DNA from: Paenibacillus sp.
GTDB taxonomy: Bacteria; Bacillota; Bacilli; Paenibacillales; Paenibacillaceae
Assembly (NCBI GenBank): GCA_029256665.1
Contig: JAQSXN010000008.1
Coordinates: forward strand, 1-17,551
Length of the DNA: 17,551 nt
Direction of reading: 5' to 3'
Positions within the stretch are counted from its first letter, which is position 1. Each line of letters begins with the position of its first letter. Below are positions 1 to 7,462 of the stretch, one piece after another. Position numbers and translations under genes: made by a program. Below the pieces are notes generated by a model. That model ran no database searches. It had not been told where the DNA came from and worked only from the letters and a program-made list of their open reading frames with translations.

Positions 1-85
1 CGATTTGCGAAAGCAAATTCACCAAACTGCGCTCTCCGCCGCCGGCAGCAAGACTCGGCATAACAAACAGCAATCGTTTCTTCAT
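1..85 (-). CDS. Glycosyltransferase family 4, N-terminal fragment (runs off the left edge)
   Basis: Only the first 28 codons are in the window. The ATG is at 85-83, 5 bases after the pyruvyl transferase stop codon, and the protein begins MKKRLLFVMPSLAAGGGERS. An N-terminal beta strand followed by a glycine-rich loop and a GGGERSLVNLL segment is typical of the N-domain of GT-B fold, GT4-type glycosyltransferases. The start closely resembles that of the GT4 encoded at 2325-3524 (MKKRVLF...GGIERSLVNLLEQ), so the two are probably paralogues. The ribosome site is weak, so translation may be coupled to the upstream gene. The acceptor and donor sugars cannot be inferred. The C-terminal donor-binding domain lies outside the window, so the family call rests on the N-terminus and on context. 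Confidence 0.75.
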   Translation of the reverse strand, partial: MKKRLLFVMPSLAAGGGERSLVNLLSQI

Positions 86-90
86 AGCGT

Positions 91-1248
91 CTATCCCAGT
101 TCCCGCAGATAATGCACGGCTTGATGAGATAGTTGCTTTACGCCGGGAATGGCCTGCATAAGCTGCCGTTTGATAAGCGCTTCGTCTCTGATCAGCTCCG
201 AGAACCCGGCTTTAAGCTTGTTAAAGTCGGATAAATGCTCAAGATGGATCACTAGCTTTTCTTCGCCGAAAATATCCTTTGCGATCCCTTTGGATTTCAC
301 GCTATATCCCAGAACCATCGTCGGAACGAAGTTCGAGTAGGCGGCAATCGTTGCATGGGTCCGCGCTCCGATAAAAAACCTCATTCGCGCGATATATCCC
401 TTATATTGAATGGCCGTCAAGTTATCGGGCAGAAGAAGCACTCTGCCGCTTGCTTTGAATTGCTCGTAATATTGCTTCAGCACCTCGTAATCGTTATTTC
501 CTTCATAGATCACGTGAGGCGTAAGGGCAATCGTCATATCCGTCGTCTCTAATATGTGTTCGATTAGCTGCATGACCGATATCCGGGACTGTTCGTTAAG
601 CTTCCATACCAACGGGCTGAAGTTGAGGCCGATCGTATTGCCCTCGGCCCAACCTGCCGGCAGCGGCAATTGCTCCTGCTCCATCGTAAACGCGGGATCT
701 GCGGCTAGCTTTACTTTCCGAAGACCTCTTTCCTTTAACATGTTGTAGGTAAGAGATTCCCTGGCAACGATTAGATCGAAACGCTTCAAGTCCTCGAGCT
801 TCTGCGGAGACATATCTTCCTCCCCGATGGAGCATCCCCATAACACAAGCTTTTTTCCCTGCTGCTTTACTTTTTTATCGATTTCATACCAATGCGGTTG
901 TTCTCCGTAGCAATAATTATCGCCTCCGATGGACATGACGACGTCCATCTCCTTAATTCTGCGGATCGTTTTCTCCTCGATCTTGCCAAGCGCATAAGAC
1001 TCGTTGCGAAACAGCTTATTCTGGAGCACCGCCACGAACCAATCCTTCGAATACTTCGTAATCGTCGAAGGCGAGCCGTCAAAGATTCCGTCTAACCGCC
1101 CAATCACCTTGTCGGTTTCAGGTTTGTGCGAGGCCAAATACACCTTCGAGTCCCCGATTCCGTCTTTGATTAAATTCGTGGTGGACCTTACGATTGCTTC
1201 GCATCCCCGATTCAAGCTCCCACCATGCGCGAACATCATGATTTTCAT
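91..1248 (-). CDS. Polysaccharide pyruvyl transferase family protein (EpsI/EpsO/CsaB type)
   Basis: A 385-residue cytoplasmic enzyme expected to move pyruvate from phosphoenolpyruvate onto a sugar of the EPS repeat as a ketal, adding negative charge. Seen in the sequence: an N-terminal GG(S)xNRGCEA segment (residues 9-18), a central GGDNYCYG (108-115), and a C-terminal ARTHATIAAY stretch (from residue 295) followed by a GYSVKSKG segment, the usual order in the PS_pyruv_trans family. The ATG at 1248 is preferred to an in-frame TTG at 1263 because GGAGG lies 8 bases upstream of the ATG. The gene starts 4 bases after the GT2 gene stops and is followed 5 bases later by a GT4 gene. B. subtilis eps carries two members of this family, EpsI and EpsO; I cannot say which is closer. 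Confidence 0.9.
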   Translation of the reverse strand: MKIMMFAHGGSLNRGCEAIVRSTTNLIKDGIGDSKVYLASHKPETDKVIGRLDGIFDGSPSTITKYSKDWFVAVLQNKLFRNESYALGKIEEKTIRRIKEMDVVMSIGGDNYCYGEQPHWYEIDKKVKQQGKKLVLWGCSIGEEDMSPQKLEDLKRFDLIVARESLTYNMLKERGLRKVKLAADPAFTMEQEQLPLPAGWAEGNTIGLNFSPLVWKLNEQSRISVMQLIEHILETTDMTIALTPHVIYEGNNDYEVLKQYYEQFKASGRVLLLPDNLTAIQYKGYIARMRFFIGARTHATIAAYSNFVPTMVLGYSVKSKGIAKDIFGEEKLVIHLEHLSDFNKLKAGFSELIRDEALIKRQLMQAIPGVKQLSHQAVHYLRELG

Positions 1249-1252
1249 AGCA

Positions 1253-2296
1253 TTATCCTCCAATACTGGCGTGATTTCGTAATTTGCTGAAATAAGCGGC
1301 GCAAACGAGTCCGAGCACGGACCTTAGCTCCATGAATCGAGTAAACCATCTCTCGTATCTGCTCCGTTTCTTTGGTTCGCTTATGTAAATAGGCAAAGAA
1401 AAACGTACGGCCGGGTGCCGCAGCACATGCCTGATCGCACGATATTTCCGCCAGAAGCTTAGACCGTTGTCCGGCTTCAAGTAAACATGGATATAAGACA
1501 TGATCGCCGATATGAGTTCAATCGATTTGATCCTGGAAACCTCGGTCGGGGGCAATAAATTCGCGTAGCCTTCAGGGAAGTCCATCTCATACATGAGAAG
1601 GGCGTGGTTGAAGTAATCCGACTTTTCCAGGTTTCTGCTTGCGCTGCCGCTGACTTCGCGGTAATAATAAACAATCTTGTCCGCGTATACCATCGACGAG
1701 GCGATTGCGAAATACTCCATGACAAATGCCCTGTCCTCTCCAAACGCCAGCCCCTTTCGGAAGACGATATCGTAACGGCGCAGCAGGGAGGTGCGAAACA
1801 ATTTATTGAACACCGAATTCATTGTCCAGCCTTTCAGAAATAATACCAGCACTTCGTCTCTCAAATAATCTCGGTCCAGCAAGCAAAATGAAGGAAATTC
1901 AAACGTTGCGATGAACGGTTTTCCATCGATCGTGCTTTCGTAATTCGCGAGCACGACATCGCATTGCGACTGCTCGGCAGCATTGTACATCACCTCGCAC
2001 ATATCCGATTCCACCCAATCGTCCGCATCCACGAATCCGATGTACTCGCCTACGGCCGCTGCGATCCCGGCATTTCTTGCGGCGCTAACGCCTTGATTGG
2101 ATTGGTTCATTAATCTGATGCACGGATGTTCTCGTTGATACTTCTCGATCAATGCAAGGCTCCCGTCGCTTGAACCGTCATTGACGAATATGTATTCGCA
2201 GCCCGCAAGCGTCTGTCCGAGCAGCGATTCGATACATTCTGCCAAATACTTCTCTGCATTGTAGACGGGGATGACGATGCTAACGTTTGTTGCCAT
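1253..2296 (-). CDS. Glycosyltransferase family 2 (GT-A fold)
   Basis: A 347-residue GT2 enzyme predicted to add one sugar to the lipid-linked EPS repeat at the inner face of the membrane. Visible are the N-terminal VSIVIPVYNAEKYL (residues 5-18), VNDGSSDGS (38-46) for nucleotide binding, NQGVSAARNAG (67-77), and the DADD metal-binding motif (90-93). The C-terminal part is hydrophobic and basic with no clear membrane helix. I chose the ATG at 2296 because GGGAGG lies about 10 bases upstream and the GT2 fold begins right after it; the longer open frame to 2359 adds only non-homologous residues. It follows the GT4 gene by 28 bases. It resembles the EpsH/EpsJ class in architecture, but the donor sugar is unknown. 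Confidence 0.92.
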   Translation of the reverse strand: MATNVSIVIPVYNAEKYLAECIESLLGQTLAGCEYIFVNDGSSDGSLALIEKYQREHPCIRLMNQSNQGVSAARNAGIAAAVGEYIGFVDADDWVESDMCEVMYNAAEQSQCDVVLANYESTIDGKPFIATFEFPSFCLLDRDYLRDEVLVLFLKGWTMNSVFNKLFRTSLLRRYDIVFRKGLAFGEDRAFVMEYFAIASSMVYADKIVYYYREVSGSASRNLEKSDYFNHALLMYEMDFPEGYANLLPPTEVSRIKSIELISAIMSYIHVYLKPDNGLSFWRKYRAIRHVLRHPAVRFSLPIYISEPKKRSRYERWFTRFMELRSVLGLVCAAYFSKLRNHASIGG

Positions 2297-2324
2297 TCCT
2301 CTGCTTCCTCCCGAAAAAAAAAGA

Positions 2325-3524
2325 TTAAACGACCATATCGTACAATTTATCGAGTTCATGCCGATTATGGTAATCCAGTTGTTCCAGGTTGACGATCAGC
2401 TCCGTCCGCTTCTCTTCGTTGTAATAAAGCTCGGCGATCGCATCCGCCAGGCCTTCGGCGCTGCATGCGCAAATAATGCCCGTCTTGCCGTCCACAACCT
2501 GACTGGATGCGGTAGGATAGTCGGTTATAATAATCGGCTTATGAAGAATTTGCGCCTCCGTCACCGTAACGGCTTTCCCCTCGTACCTTGAAGGCTGCAC
2601 GTACAGATCGCAATGTTTTATGAACGGATAAGGGTTCACTTGTTTACCTAGCAGCAAGAAACTGTCTTGGAGTCCGCAGCTCGAAATTTGCTCTCGCAGC
2701 TCGTTCTCTGATCCGCCATATCCCACTACGTTCCACTTGATGTTCGTCAAACCGCGATCATGCAGCAGCTTTAGCGCCAATATCGCGTTATCAAACCCTT
2801 TGACCGGAGAGAGTCGGCCGACGGAGACGATCATGAATCCTTCTCTCTTGGGGACTCCTTCAATCCCTCCCCTATCAGCCATATCCCTTATGAATACAGG
2901 AGATGTAATATTCTCGATAAGCTTGAGTTTACGCCGCAACCTTGGATAAGTGCTGACGAACGACTCCGTGCAAGCTTCCGAGATGGAGATTATATAGTCG
3001 TAAAGACTCCACACCGCTTCGTCCATCGCCCGATCCATCTCAAGCTGGGCGAAGTCCGTATGAATCCATGCGATCTTGCGTTTTGCGACGACCTTCCGGG
3101 CGACGAAGTCATGCGGCCATGCATAGCTGACAGCCAAATCGTATTCGCCTTCCGGCCCTTGATGCGTGGCCGCGAACCATCTGGAATCATATTGCATCTG
3201 AATATAGCCGGGTCCTTCGGATGGGCGCAATCGTCGGGCGCTTATCGCAGCGGCGGCTTTGGAGGCAACGCGAACCAAAGTTGCTTTTAATAATCCTTGC
3301 TTAAGGCAGTGGGATATTGATTTCCGAATGCCCGAGTAGCTGGCGGATTCCGGCAATAGGTTCACTTGCTTCGGAATCATGTCCATAAATTCGCCGGCAT
3401 GGCGGAAAACGATCAAGTCCACCTCGAAGTTGTCGTAATCGAATTGCTCCAGCAGATTGACTAGACTCCGCTCGATCCCTCCGATTTCCATCGCATAGAC
3501 GGTAAACAGCACGCGTTTCTTCAT
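2325..3524 (-). CDS. Glycosyltransferase family 4 (GT-B fold)
   Basis: A 399-residue retaining glycosyltransferase. The N-domain starts MKKRVLFTVYAMEIGGIERS, and the C-domain shows VSVGRLSPVKGFDNAI (residues 233-248), VVGYGGSENEL and the GT4 EX7E motif (E315 to E323 in EGKAVTVTE). The start at 3524 has AAAGGAG about 10 bases upstream. Its ATG overlaps the stop of the preceding acetyltransferase gene as ATGA (3524-3521), a sign of translational coupling. The open frame continues upstream to 3722, but that part is antisense-like to the acetyltransferase in composition and is not part of the protein. The N-terminus resembles the truncated GT4 at the left edge, suggesting a duplication within this cluster. 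Substrates are unknown. Confidence 0.93.
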   Translation of the reverse strand: MKKRVLFTVYAMEIGGIERSLVNLLEQFDYDNFEVDLIVFRHAGEFMDMIPKQVNLLPESASYSGIRKSISHCLKQGLLKATLVRVASKAAAAISARRLRPSEGPGYIQMQYDSRWFAATHQGPEGEYDLAVSYAWPHDFVARKVVAKRKIAWIHTDFAQLEMDRAMDEAVWSLYDYIISISEACTESFVSTYPRLRRKLKLIENITSPVFIRDMADRGGIEGVPKREGFMIVSVGRLSPVKGFDNAILALKLLHDRGLTNIKWNVVGYGGSENELREQISSCGLQDSFLLLGKQVNPYPFIKHCDLYVQPSRYEGKAVTVTEAQILHKPIIITDYPTASSQVVDGKTGIICACSAEGLADAIAELYYNEEKRTELIVNLEQLDYHNRHELDKLYDMVV

Positions 3525-4171
3525 ATCGCTCCCACTCCTTTCGCCGTACCGCGCGCGAATGAATCCTGTCTCTCTTGAAGGATTGGAGAGAATTGTTTCT
3601 CGCGTTTGTTTAGGTACAACGTATCCGCCGGAATGTTTCCTTTCACGATGCTTCCGGCAGCAATTACGGCATTGTCGCCGATATGGGTTCCTCGCAAAAT
3701 AATGGAGCCCGCTCCTATCCATACATGATTGCCGATATAAACGGGACCTTTGAGCAAATGACCCTCCGCCGTTCCGCGATAATTATGATCGTGGTCGTTG
3801 ATGCAAACATTCGGAGCGATCTTCGCGTAGTCGCCGATCGTAATCTCCATGGCGCAATTAATGGTGCAATTGTCATTTATAAACGCATGATGGCCTAACC
3901 TCAGCTGTCCTTCGTCGTCGATCCGGATGCTTATGTTCTTCCGCAGAAAAACGAATCGTCCCACAGAGAGCTTCGCCCGCCTATTAAATATCTCGATTGT
4001 GCTGCCTCCTTGCATGGCGAACATACTTCCAGCTATACTGCGCAAATACAGTAGTTTGAATATGAGTCCTCTTGCGAAAGCGAATAGTTGCACGGCATTC
4101 ATTAGAATCGCATGAAACAAACCCCTGCTCCGATACTGCGCGACAATCGTTTTTATCGCTTTTTGAAACAT
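3521..4171 (-). CDS. Hexapeptide-repeat acyltransferase (LbetaH, WcaF/NodL-like)
   Basis: A 216-residue protein whose residues about 65-185 form hexapeptide repeats ([LIV]-G-x4), as in VYIGNHVWIGAGSIILRGTHIG and AVIAAGSIVKG, characteristic of left-handed parallel beta-helix acetyltransferases. The NDHDHNY segment (residues 125-131) carries histidines where O-acetyltransferases of this family hold the catalytic base. The N-terminal 50 residues are hydrophobic and basic and may associate with the membrane. The likely role is O-acetylation of a sugar in the EPS repeat. The ATG at 4171 follows an AAAGGGG ribosome site. It lies 36 bases after the nucleotidyltransferase gene and overlaps the next GT4 by ATGA. 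It is distinct from the EpsM/PglD-type acetyltransferase on the plus strand, which has a Rossmann-like N-terminal domain that this protein lacks. Confidence 0.88.
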   Translation of the reverse strand: MFQKAIKTIVAQYRSRGLFHAILMNAVQLFAFARGLIFKLLYLRSIAGSMFAMQGGSTIEIFNRRAKLSVGRFVFLRKNISIRIDDEGQLRLGHHAFINDNCTINCAMEITIGDYAKIAPNVCINDHDHNYRGTAEGHLLKGPVYIGNHVWIGAGSIILRGTHIGDNAVIAAGSIVKGNIPADTLYLNKREKQFSPILQERQDSFARGTAKGVGAI

Positions 4172-4207
4172 GACAACCCTACCCCTTTCTCGAACCGGGA
4201 GACGTCT

Positions 4208-5413
4208 TTAAGACTCCGCCGCGTTATCGCGCTTTTTAGCTCGGCCGAGCTTTCTCCATAACCAAAGGAAAGGGCGAAGCGCGAAATACAAGAAGTGCAG
4301 CTTCTTCGGCAATGGCAGCGTCTCCGCGTCCTCATGGTACGGATGCATGATGCTTAGAGCGTATACGCACTTCTGGCGCAGCGTCATCAGCCCGAACAAA
4401 TATTGTTTATGATATTGCTCGATATCTTTGGGCACGGGAGGCGAGTGCAGATTGACCATCCGCTCCATGTAGAACATCGTGTCTTCCGCCAGCCAGCCCG
4501 CCTTGCGGGTCGTCAGAATCGGCTTCATCTCCTCGCGCAGCGGCGCTGCAAGCAGCTTGGCTGCGAGAAACAACGCCTGGCCGCCGATGTGCAGCATCTG
4601 GTGTTTGCGCAGATGAGCGGCTAGTTTGGGCCAGTCGACCTTCTGATTCATCAGCTGCTTGATGTCCAGCAGCCAACGAAGTCTGGACCAACCATGGCGC
4701 GCGCCGTGGGAGACGAGGAACATGAACAGATCCTCCCTCCCCAAGAAGTAGATCGGCCGGCTGATCAGGGAACTCTGCCGCCTGCGGTTCCACAGCTCCT
4801 CGAATCCAGGCTCCTTGGAGGGAGACGGATTGAGTCGCCAGTGGACCTCTACCTTTATTCCCTTCGCGGGATGATGGAACGTTATATGATGATGTCTCCA
4901 CTTCCAATCGTTCAACACGCTCGTTATGTAATCGTCTTTCACGTATCCCTGGGATACAAGCAGTCCTTCTGCCGCTTCCAGGCGATCCATCGGAACCAGC
5001 ATGTCGAGATCGCAGGAGGTCCGGAGCGACACGTCGCCGTACAGATCCGCCGCGATGACGGGACCTTTAAGAAACAACACCCGTATGTCGGCGCTCTGGA
5101 ACGTGGTAGCGAGCTGCTCCATCTCGCCGCTAAGCGCGAGCATCTGCAGCGTGTTACGGTAATAGTCCTTTTGGAACATGCCTATGACGAAAGCGGGCAC
5201 GCGAATAGGCCGCTGCTCCTGCAGCTTCCGGTTAATGGTCGGGAACACGCGATGATGCCTGGCCAGCTCGATGAACGCCTGCCAATCGACATCCTTCATG
5301 AGCTCCCAAAGTTCATAGCTTAACTCCGTCCCCTCTTCAATCTCCAGAAAAGCTAGCAACAATCGTAATTCCTGAGAAAAGTCCCCGGTATGGAGCACGG
5401 CTTCCATTTTCAT
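4208..5413 (-). CDS. Nucleotidyltransferase family protein (NTP_transf_5-like), first gene of the left-hand unit
   Basis: A 401-residue protein resembling the uncharacterised nucleotidyltransferase family (Pfam NTP_transf_5). Visible are a lysine-glycine in LFLKGPVIAADLYG (K116, G117), the paired acids SCDLDMLVP (D135 and D137) and a third candidate acid in IKVEVHWRL (E189). These fit the GS...DxD...D/E layout of the polymerase-beta-type nucleotidyltransferase fold. The C-terminal half is helical with many basic residues (RKLGRAKKRD at the end). The start at 5413 has AAGGAG 6 bases upstream (5420-5425); in-frame ATGs further upstream lack such a site. The family occurs in some polysaccharide and peptide-tailoring clusters, but its substrate here is unknown. 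It could transfer a nucleotidyl or sugar-phosphate group to the polymer. It has its own promoter and operator. Confidence 0.85.
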   Translation of the reverse strand: MKMEAVLHTGDFSQELRLLLAFLEIEEGTELSYELWELMKDVDWQAFIELARHHRVFPTINRKLQEQRPIRVPAFVIGMFQKDYYRNTLQMLALSGEMEQLATTFQSADIRVLFLKGPVIAADLYGDVSLRTSCDLDMLVPMDRLEAAEGLLVSQGYVKDDYITSVLNDWKWRHHHITFHHPAKGIKVEVHWRLNPSPSKEPGFEELWNRRRQSSLISRPIYFLGREDLFMFLVSHGARHGWSRLRWLLDIKQLMNQKVDWPKLAAHLRKHQMLHIGGQALFLAAKLLAAPLREEMKPILTTRKAGWLAEDTMFYMERMVNLHSPPVPKDIEQYHKQYLFGLMTLRQKCVYALSIMHPYHEDAETLPLPKKLHFLYFALRPFLWLWRKLGRAKKRDNAAES

Positions 5414-5419
5414 GTTGGT

Positions 5420-5425
5420 CTCCTT
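5420..5425 (-). promoter_or_regulatory. Ribosome binding site deciding the nucleotidyltransferase start
   Basis: AAGGAG on the minus strand, 6 bases before the ATG at 5413. It decides between three closely spaced in-frame ATG codons. Confidence 0.8.
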
Positions 5426-5439
5426 CATTCGCAAATAAC

Positions 5440-5473
5440 GAACAAAATTAAAATTTTGTTCTATAAAACGAAC
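5440..5473 (-). promoter_or_regulatory. SinR-type operator with three GTTC/GAAC half-sites
   Basis: Seen directly: GTTC-N8-GAAC at 5458-5473 (arms TGTTC/GAACA from 5457 to 5474), and overlapping it a perfect inverted repeat at 5440-5461 with 10-base arms GAACAAAATT and AATTTTGTTC around a 2-base centre. Half-sites therefore start at 5440, 5458 and 5470. The half-sites match the B. subtilis SinR consensus GTTCTYT at 6 of 7 positions. The element starts just downstream of the predicted transcription start of the nucleotidyltransferase gene, a position suited to blocking initiation or early elongation. That a SinR-like protein binds here is inference. The 22-base palindrome could also fold as an A/U-rich hairpin in the leader RNA. 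Confidence 0.65.
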
Positions 5474-5481
5474 ACATTTAC

Positions 5482-5510
5482 AGATTAGCATCCGCTAGTA
5501 AATCTGTCAA
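5482..5510 (-). promoter_or_regulatory. Predicted sigma-A promoter of the nucleotidyltransferase unit
   Basis: On the minus strand TTGACA (5510-5505) matches the -35 consensus exactly. After a 17-base spacer comes TAATCT (5487-5482), a weak -10 helped by an upstream TG (extended -10). Transcription would start near 5475, just before the palindromic operator. The region is shared with the divergent epsM-like gene. Confidence 0.6.
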
Positions 5511-5563
5511 TTGCATTCACCATTTTTCTACAATCGCATCCAATCCGCAGTTGACCCTGGTTA

Positions 5564-5572
5564 TGCTAGAAT
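5564..5572 (+). promoter_or_regulatory. Extended -10 promoter for the plus-strand acetyltransferase gene
   Basis: TGCTAGAAT on the plus strand fits the extended -10 pattern TGnTATAAT with one mismatch. No good -35 is present 17 bases upstream, as is common with extended -10 promoters. The start point would be near 5579, giving a leader of about 38 bases before the ATG at 5617. Confidence 0.5.
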
Positions 5573-5616
5573 GGAGAAGAAGATTTAAAGAATCAGGTTT
5601 TTGGGGGTTAGCTCGA

Positions 5617-6276
5617 ATGTCGAAAAAAATCGTGGTTATCGGGGCCGGCGGACATGCCAAGGCCGTCATCGATACTATAGAACGACAAGGCCGCTATCAA
5701 ATAATAGGATTGCTCGACAACGGCAAGACGGCTGGAGATCGAATATCGGGCTACGAAGTTTTGGGGGATGAAACGTGGTTGGCCCATCCTGACCATGCCT
5801 TGGATGGCGCAATCGTCGCCATTGGCGATAACTGGACAAGAGGACAAGCGTGGCAGCGAATCAAGAGAACGCGTCCGGAATTGACGTTTGTTACCGCCAT
5901 TCATCCTTCCGCCGTCATCGCGAAAGGAGCCCGCGTCGGCGCAGGCTCGGTCGTTATGTCCGGCGCCTTTGTCGGCTGCGACGCGAGCATCGGCGAGCAT
6001 GCCGTATTATATGCCCACTCGATCGTCGAACACGACTCCCGGATCGGCGACTTCGTCAGCTTCGCTCCCAAAGCCGCAACCGGCGGCAACGCGACCGTCG
6101 GCGATTACGCCGCAATCGCGATTGGCGCGACTATCATTCACGGAGTATCGGTCGGCGAGCATAGCGTGATCGGCGCGGGCTCGACAGTCATCCGCGATAT
6201 CGCGCCGCTGTCCGTCGCATACGGAACGCCTGCGCGCATCGTCAGACCCCGTTTACGCGGCGAACGTTACCTTTAG
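5617..6276 (+). CDS. epsM: Sugar O/N-acetyltransferase, EpsM/PglD type (UDP-4-amino-sugar N-acetyltransferase)
   Basis: A 219-residue enzyme expected to acetylate the 4-amino group made by the EpsN-like aminotransferase, giving UDP-N,N'-diacetylbacillosamine. It has the PglD architecture: an N-terminal Rossmann-like UDP-sugar-binding part (IVVIGAGGHAKAVIDTI, residues 5-21) and a left-handed beta helix of hexapeptide repeats (about 95-205). The IVEHD segment has H139 where the catalytic histidine is expected, and the typical ending is YGTPARIVRP (202-211). The ATG at 5617 is preferred because GGGGG lies 9 bases upstream and the fold starts immediately; an earlier in-frame ATG-like start near 5551 would lie at or upstream of the predicted promoter. 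It is the only plus-strand gene here and converges on epsN with overlapping stop codons (TTAG, 6273-6276). Confidence 0.92.
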   Translation: MSKKIVVIGAGGHAKAVIDTIERQGRYQIIGLLDNGKTAGDRISGYEVLGDETWLAHPDHALDGAIVAIGDNWTRGQAWQRIKRTRPELTFVTAIHPSAVIAKGARVGAGSVVMSGAFVGCDASIGEHAVLYAHSIVEHDSRIGDFVSFAPKAATGGNATVGDYAAIAIGATIIHGVSVGEHSVIGAGSTVIRDIAPLSVAYGTPARIVRPRLRGERYL

Positions 6277-7457
6277 CTTGCCGCCTCCGTCTTTTCGGTA
6301 CGCAAATCTCCAAGAACTTCTGCGATAACGCGAATAACTCTCTCCTGCTCTTCCGTGCCCATACTCGAGCCGGAAGGCAAACAGATGCCCGTGCGGAACA
6401 GTTCCTCGCATACCGAAACACCTTGTTCGTTATGCCCGTAGAATGCCGCTCCTTTGAACAAAGGCTGAAGATGCAGCGGCTTCCAGAGAGGCCTGGCTTC
6501 AATATCGGCTTTCGCGAGTTCATCCAGCAGATTTCCAATGACCGTTTCGGCTCCCGCGCATTGGAGCGTCATAGCCGTGAGCCACCGGTTGCTGCGCGTG
6601 CCTTCCAGCTCCGGCATGAATGCAACGGATTTCATCTTGCCAAGCGTATCTTCGTACCTACGGTAAATCGCCCGTCTAGCTTCAACCCGCTGCTCCAGCA
6701 CTTCAAGCTGTGCCCTGCCAATGCCCGCCAGCACATTGCTCATTCGATAGTTGTAGCCCATGACGCTATGCTGATAATGCCCGGCGGCATCTCTAGCCTG
6801 AGTAGCAAGAAACTTGGCCCTCTCCAGAGCTTCGGTATTGTCCGACACGAGCATTCCGCCGCCGGAAGTCGTAATGATCTTATTGCCGTTAAAAGAATAG
6901 ACGCCAAATGCGCCAAACGTGCCGCTCTGGCGCCCGCGGTACGTGGATCCTAACGATTCTGCCGCATCCTCGAGCACGGGCACGCGGTATCGCTCGCAGA
7001 TCTCCATAATCTCCCCCATGTTCGCCATGCCGCCGTATAGATGGACAACGATAACGGCTTTGGGGATGCGCTCCGCCGACGTTTCTAGCCGCAATGCCCG
7101 CTCCAGGGCGATCGGAGACAAGTTCCAAGTTCCTGGCTCCGAGTCGACGAAGATCGGCTCAGCGCCTAGATAGCGAATCGGATTAGCCGTCGCTACGAAG
7201 GTGAAGCTTGGACATAGAACCGTATCTCCATCCCCGACGCCAAGCAATTGCAAGGCCAAATGAATAGCTGCCGTTCCCGAGCTGACCGCTGCCGCGCCGC
7301 GGGCCCCGACGTACTCCGACATCTGTTGCTCAAATGCCGTTATATTCGGTCCGATCGGCGCGATCCAGTTCGAACGGAAAGCTTCGTCGATATAAGCTTG
7401 CTCGTTCCCGCTCATATGCGGCGGCGACAAATAGATGCGCGATGTTTGTTTTGACAT
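6273..7457 (-). CDS. epsN: DegT/DnrJ/EryC1/StrS-type aminotransferase, EpsN/PglE-like
   Basis: A 394-residue PLP-dependent sugar aminotransferase predicted to convert the UDP-4-keto-6-deoxy-GlcNAc made by the EpsC-like dehydratase to the 4-amino sugar. Visible: SSGTAAIHLAL (residues 59-69) for cofactor phosphate binding, VLEDAAESLGS (161-171) with D164 contacting the PLP ring nitrogen, and FNGNKIITTSGGGM (189-202) with K193 as the Schiff-base lysine. The protein begins MSKQTSRIYLSPPHMSGNE, typical of the subfamily. The ATG at 7457 is preceded by AAAGGGTGA. An open extension to 7670 is only antisense-like sequence over the neighbouring gene. It starts 5 bases after the EpsL-like gene and ends unit 2. 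No terminator is visible after it; its stop overlaps that of the convergent epsM. Confidence 0.95.
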   Translation of the reverse strand: MSKQTSRIYLSPPHMSGNEQAYIDEAFRSNWIAPIGPNITAFEQQMSEYVGARGAAAVSSGTAAIHLALQLLGVGDGDTVLCPSFTFVATANPIRYLGAEPIFVDSEPGTWNLSPIALERALRLETSAERIPKAVIVVHLYGGMANMGEIMEICERYRVPVLEDAAESLGSTYRGRQSGTFGAFGVYSFNGNKIITTSGGGMLVSDNTEALERAKFLATQARDAAGHYQHSVMGYNYRMSNVLAGIGRAQLEVLEQRVEARRAIYRRYEDTLGKMKSVAFMPELEGTRSNRWLTAMTLQCAGAETVIGNLLDELAKADIEARPLWKPLHLQPLFKGAAFYGHNEQGVSVCEELFRTGICLPSGSSMGTEEQERVIRVIAEVLGDLRTEKTEAAS

Positions 7458-7462
7458 GGGGA

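Noticed and set aside
4172..4207. A short palindrome (GTCTT-T-AAGAC) between the nucleotidyltransferase and acetyltransferase genes as a possible terminator.
   Set aside because: The stem is short, the loop too tight and no U-tract follows; the adjacent genes are probably cotranscribed.
4407..5323. Long alternative frames (166 and 209 codons) over the nucleotidyltransferase gene.
   Set aside because: No ribosome site, no recognisable family and low-complexity Arg/Ala/Gln composition; they overlap a gene with conserved catalytic residues.
6262..6300. A bidirectional terminator at the epsM/epsN convergence.
   Set aside because: No G/C-rich hairpin with a U-tract was found on either strand.
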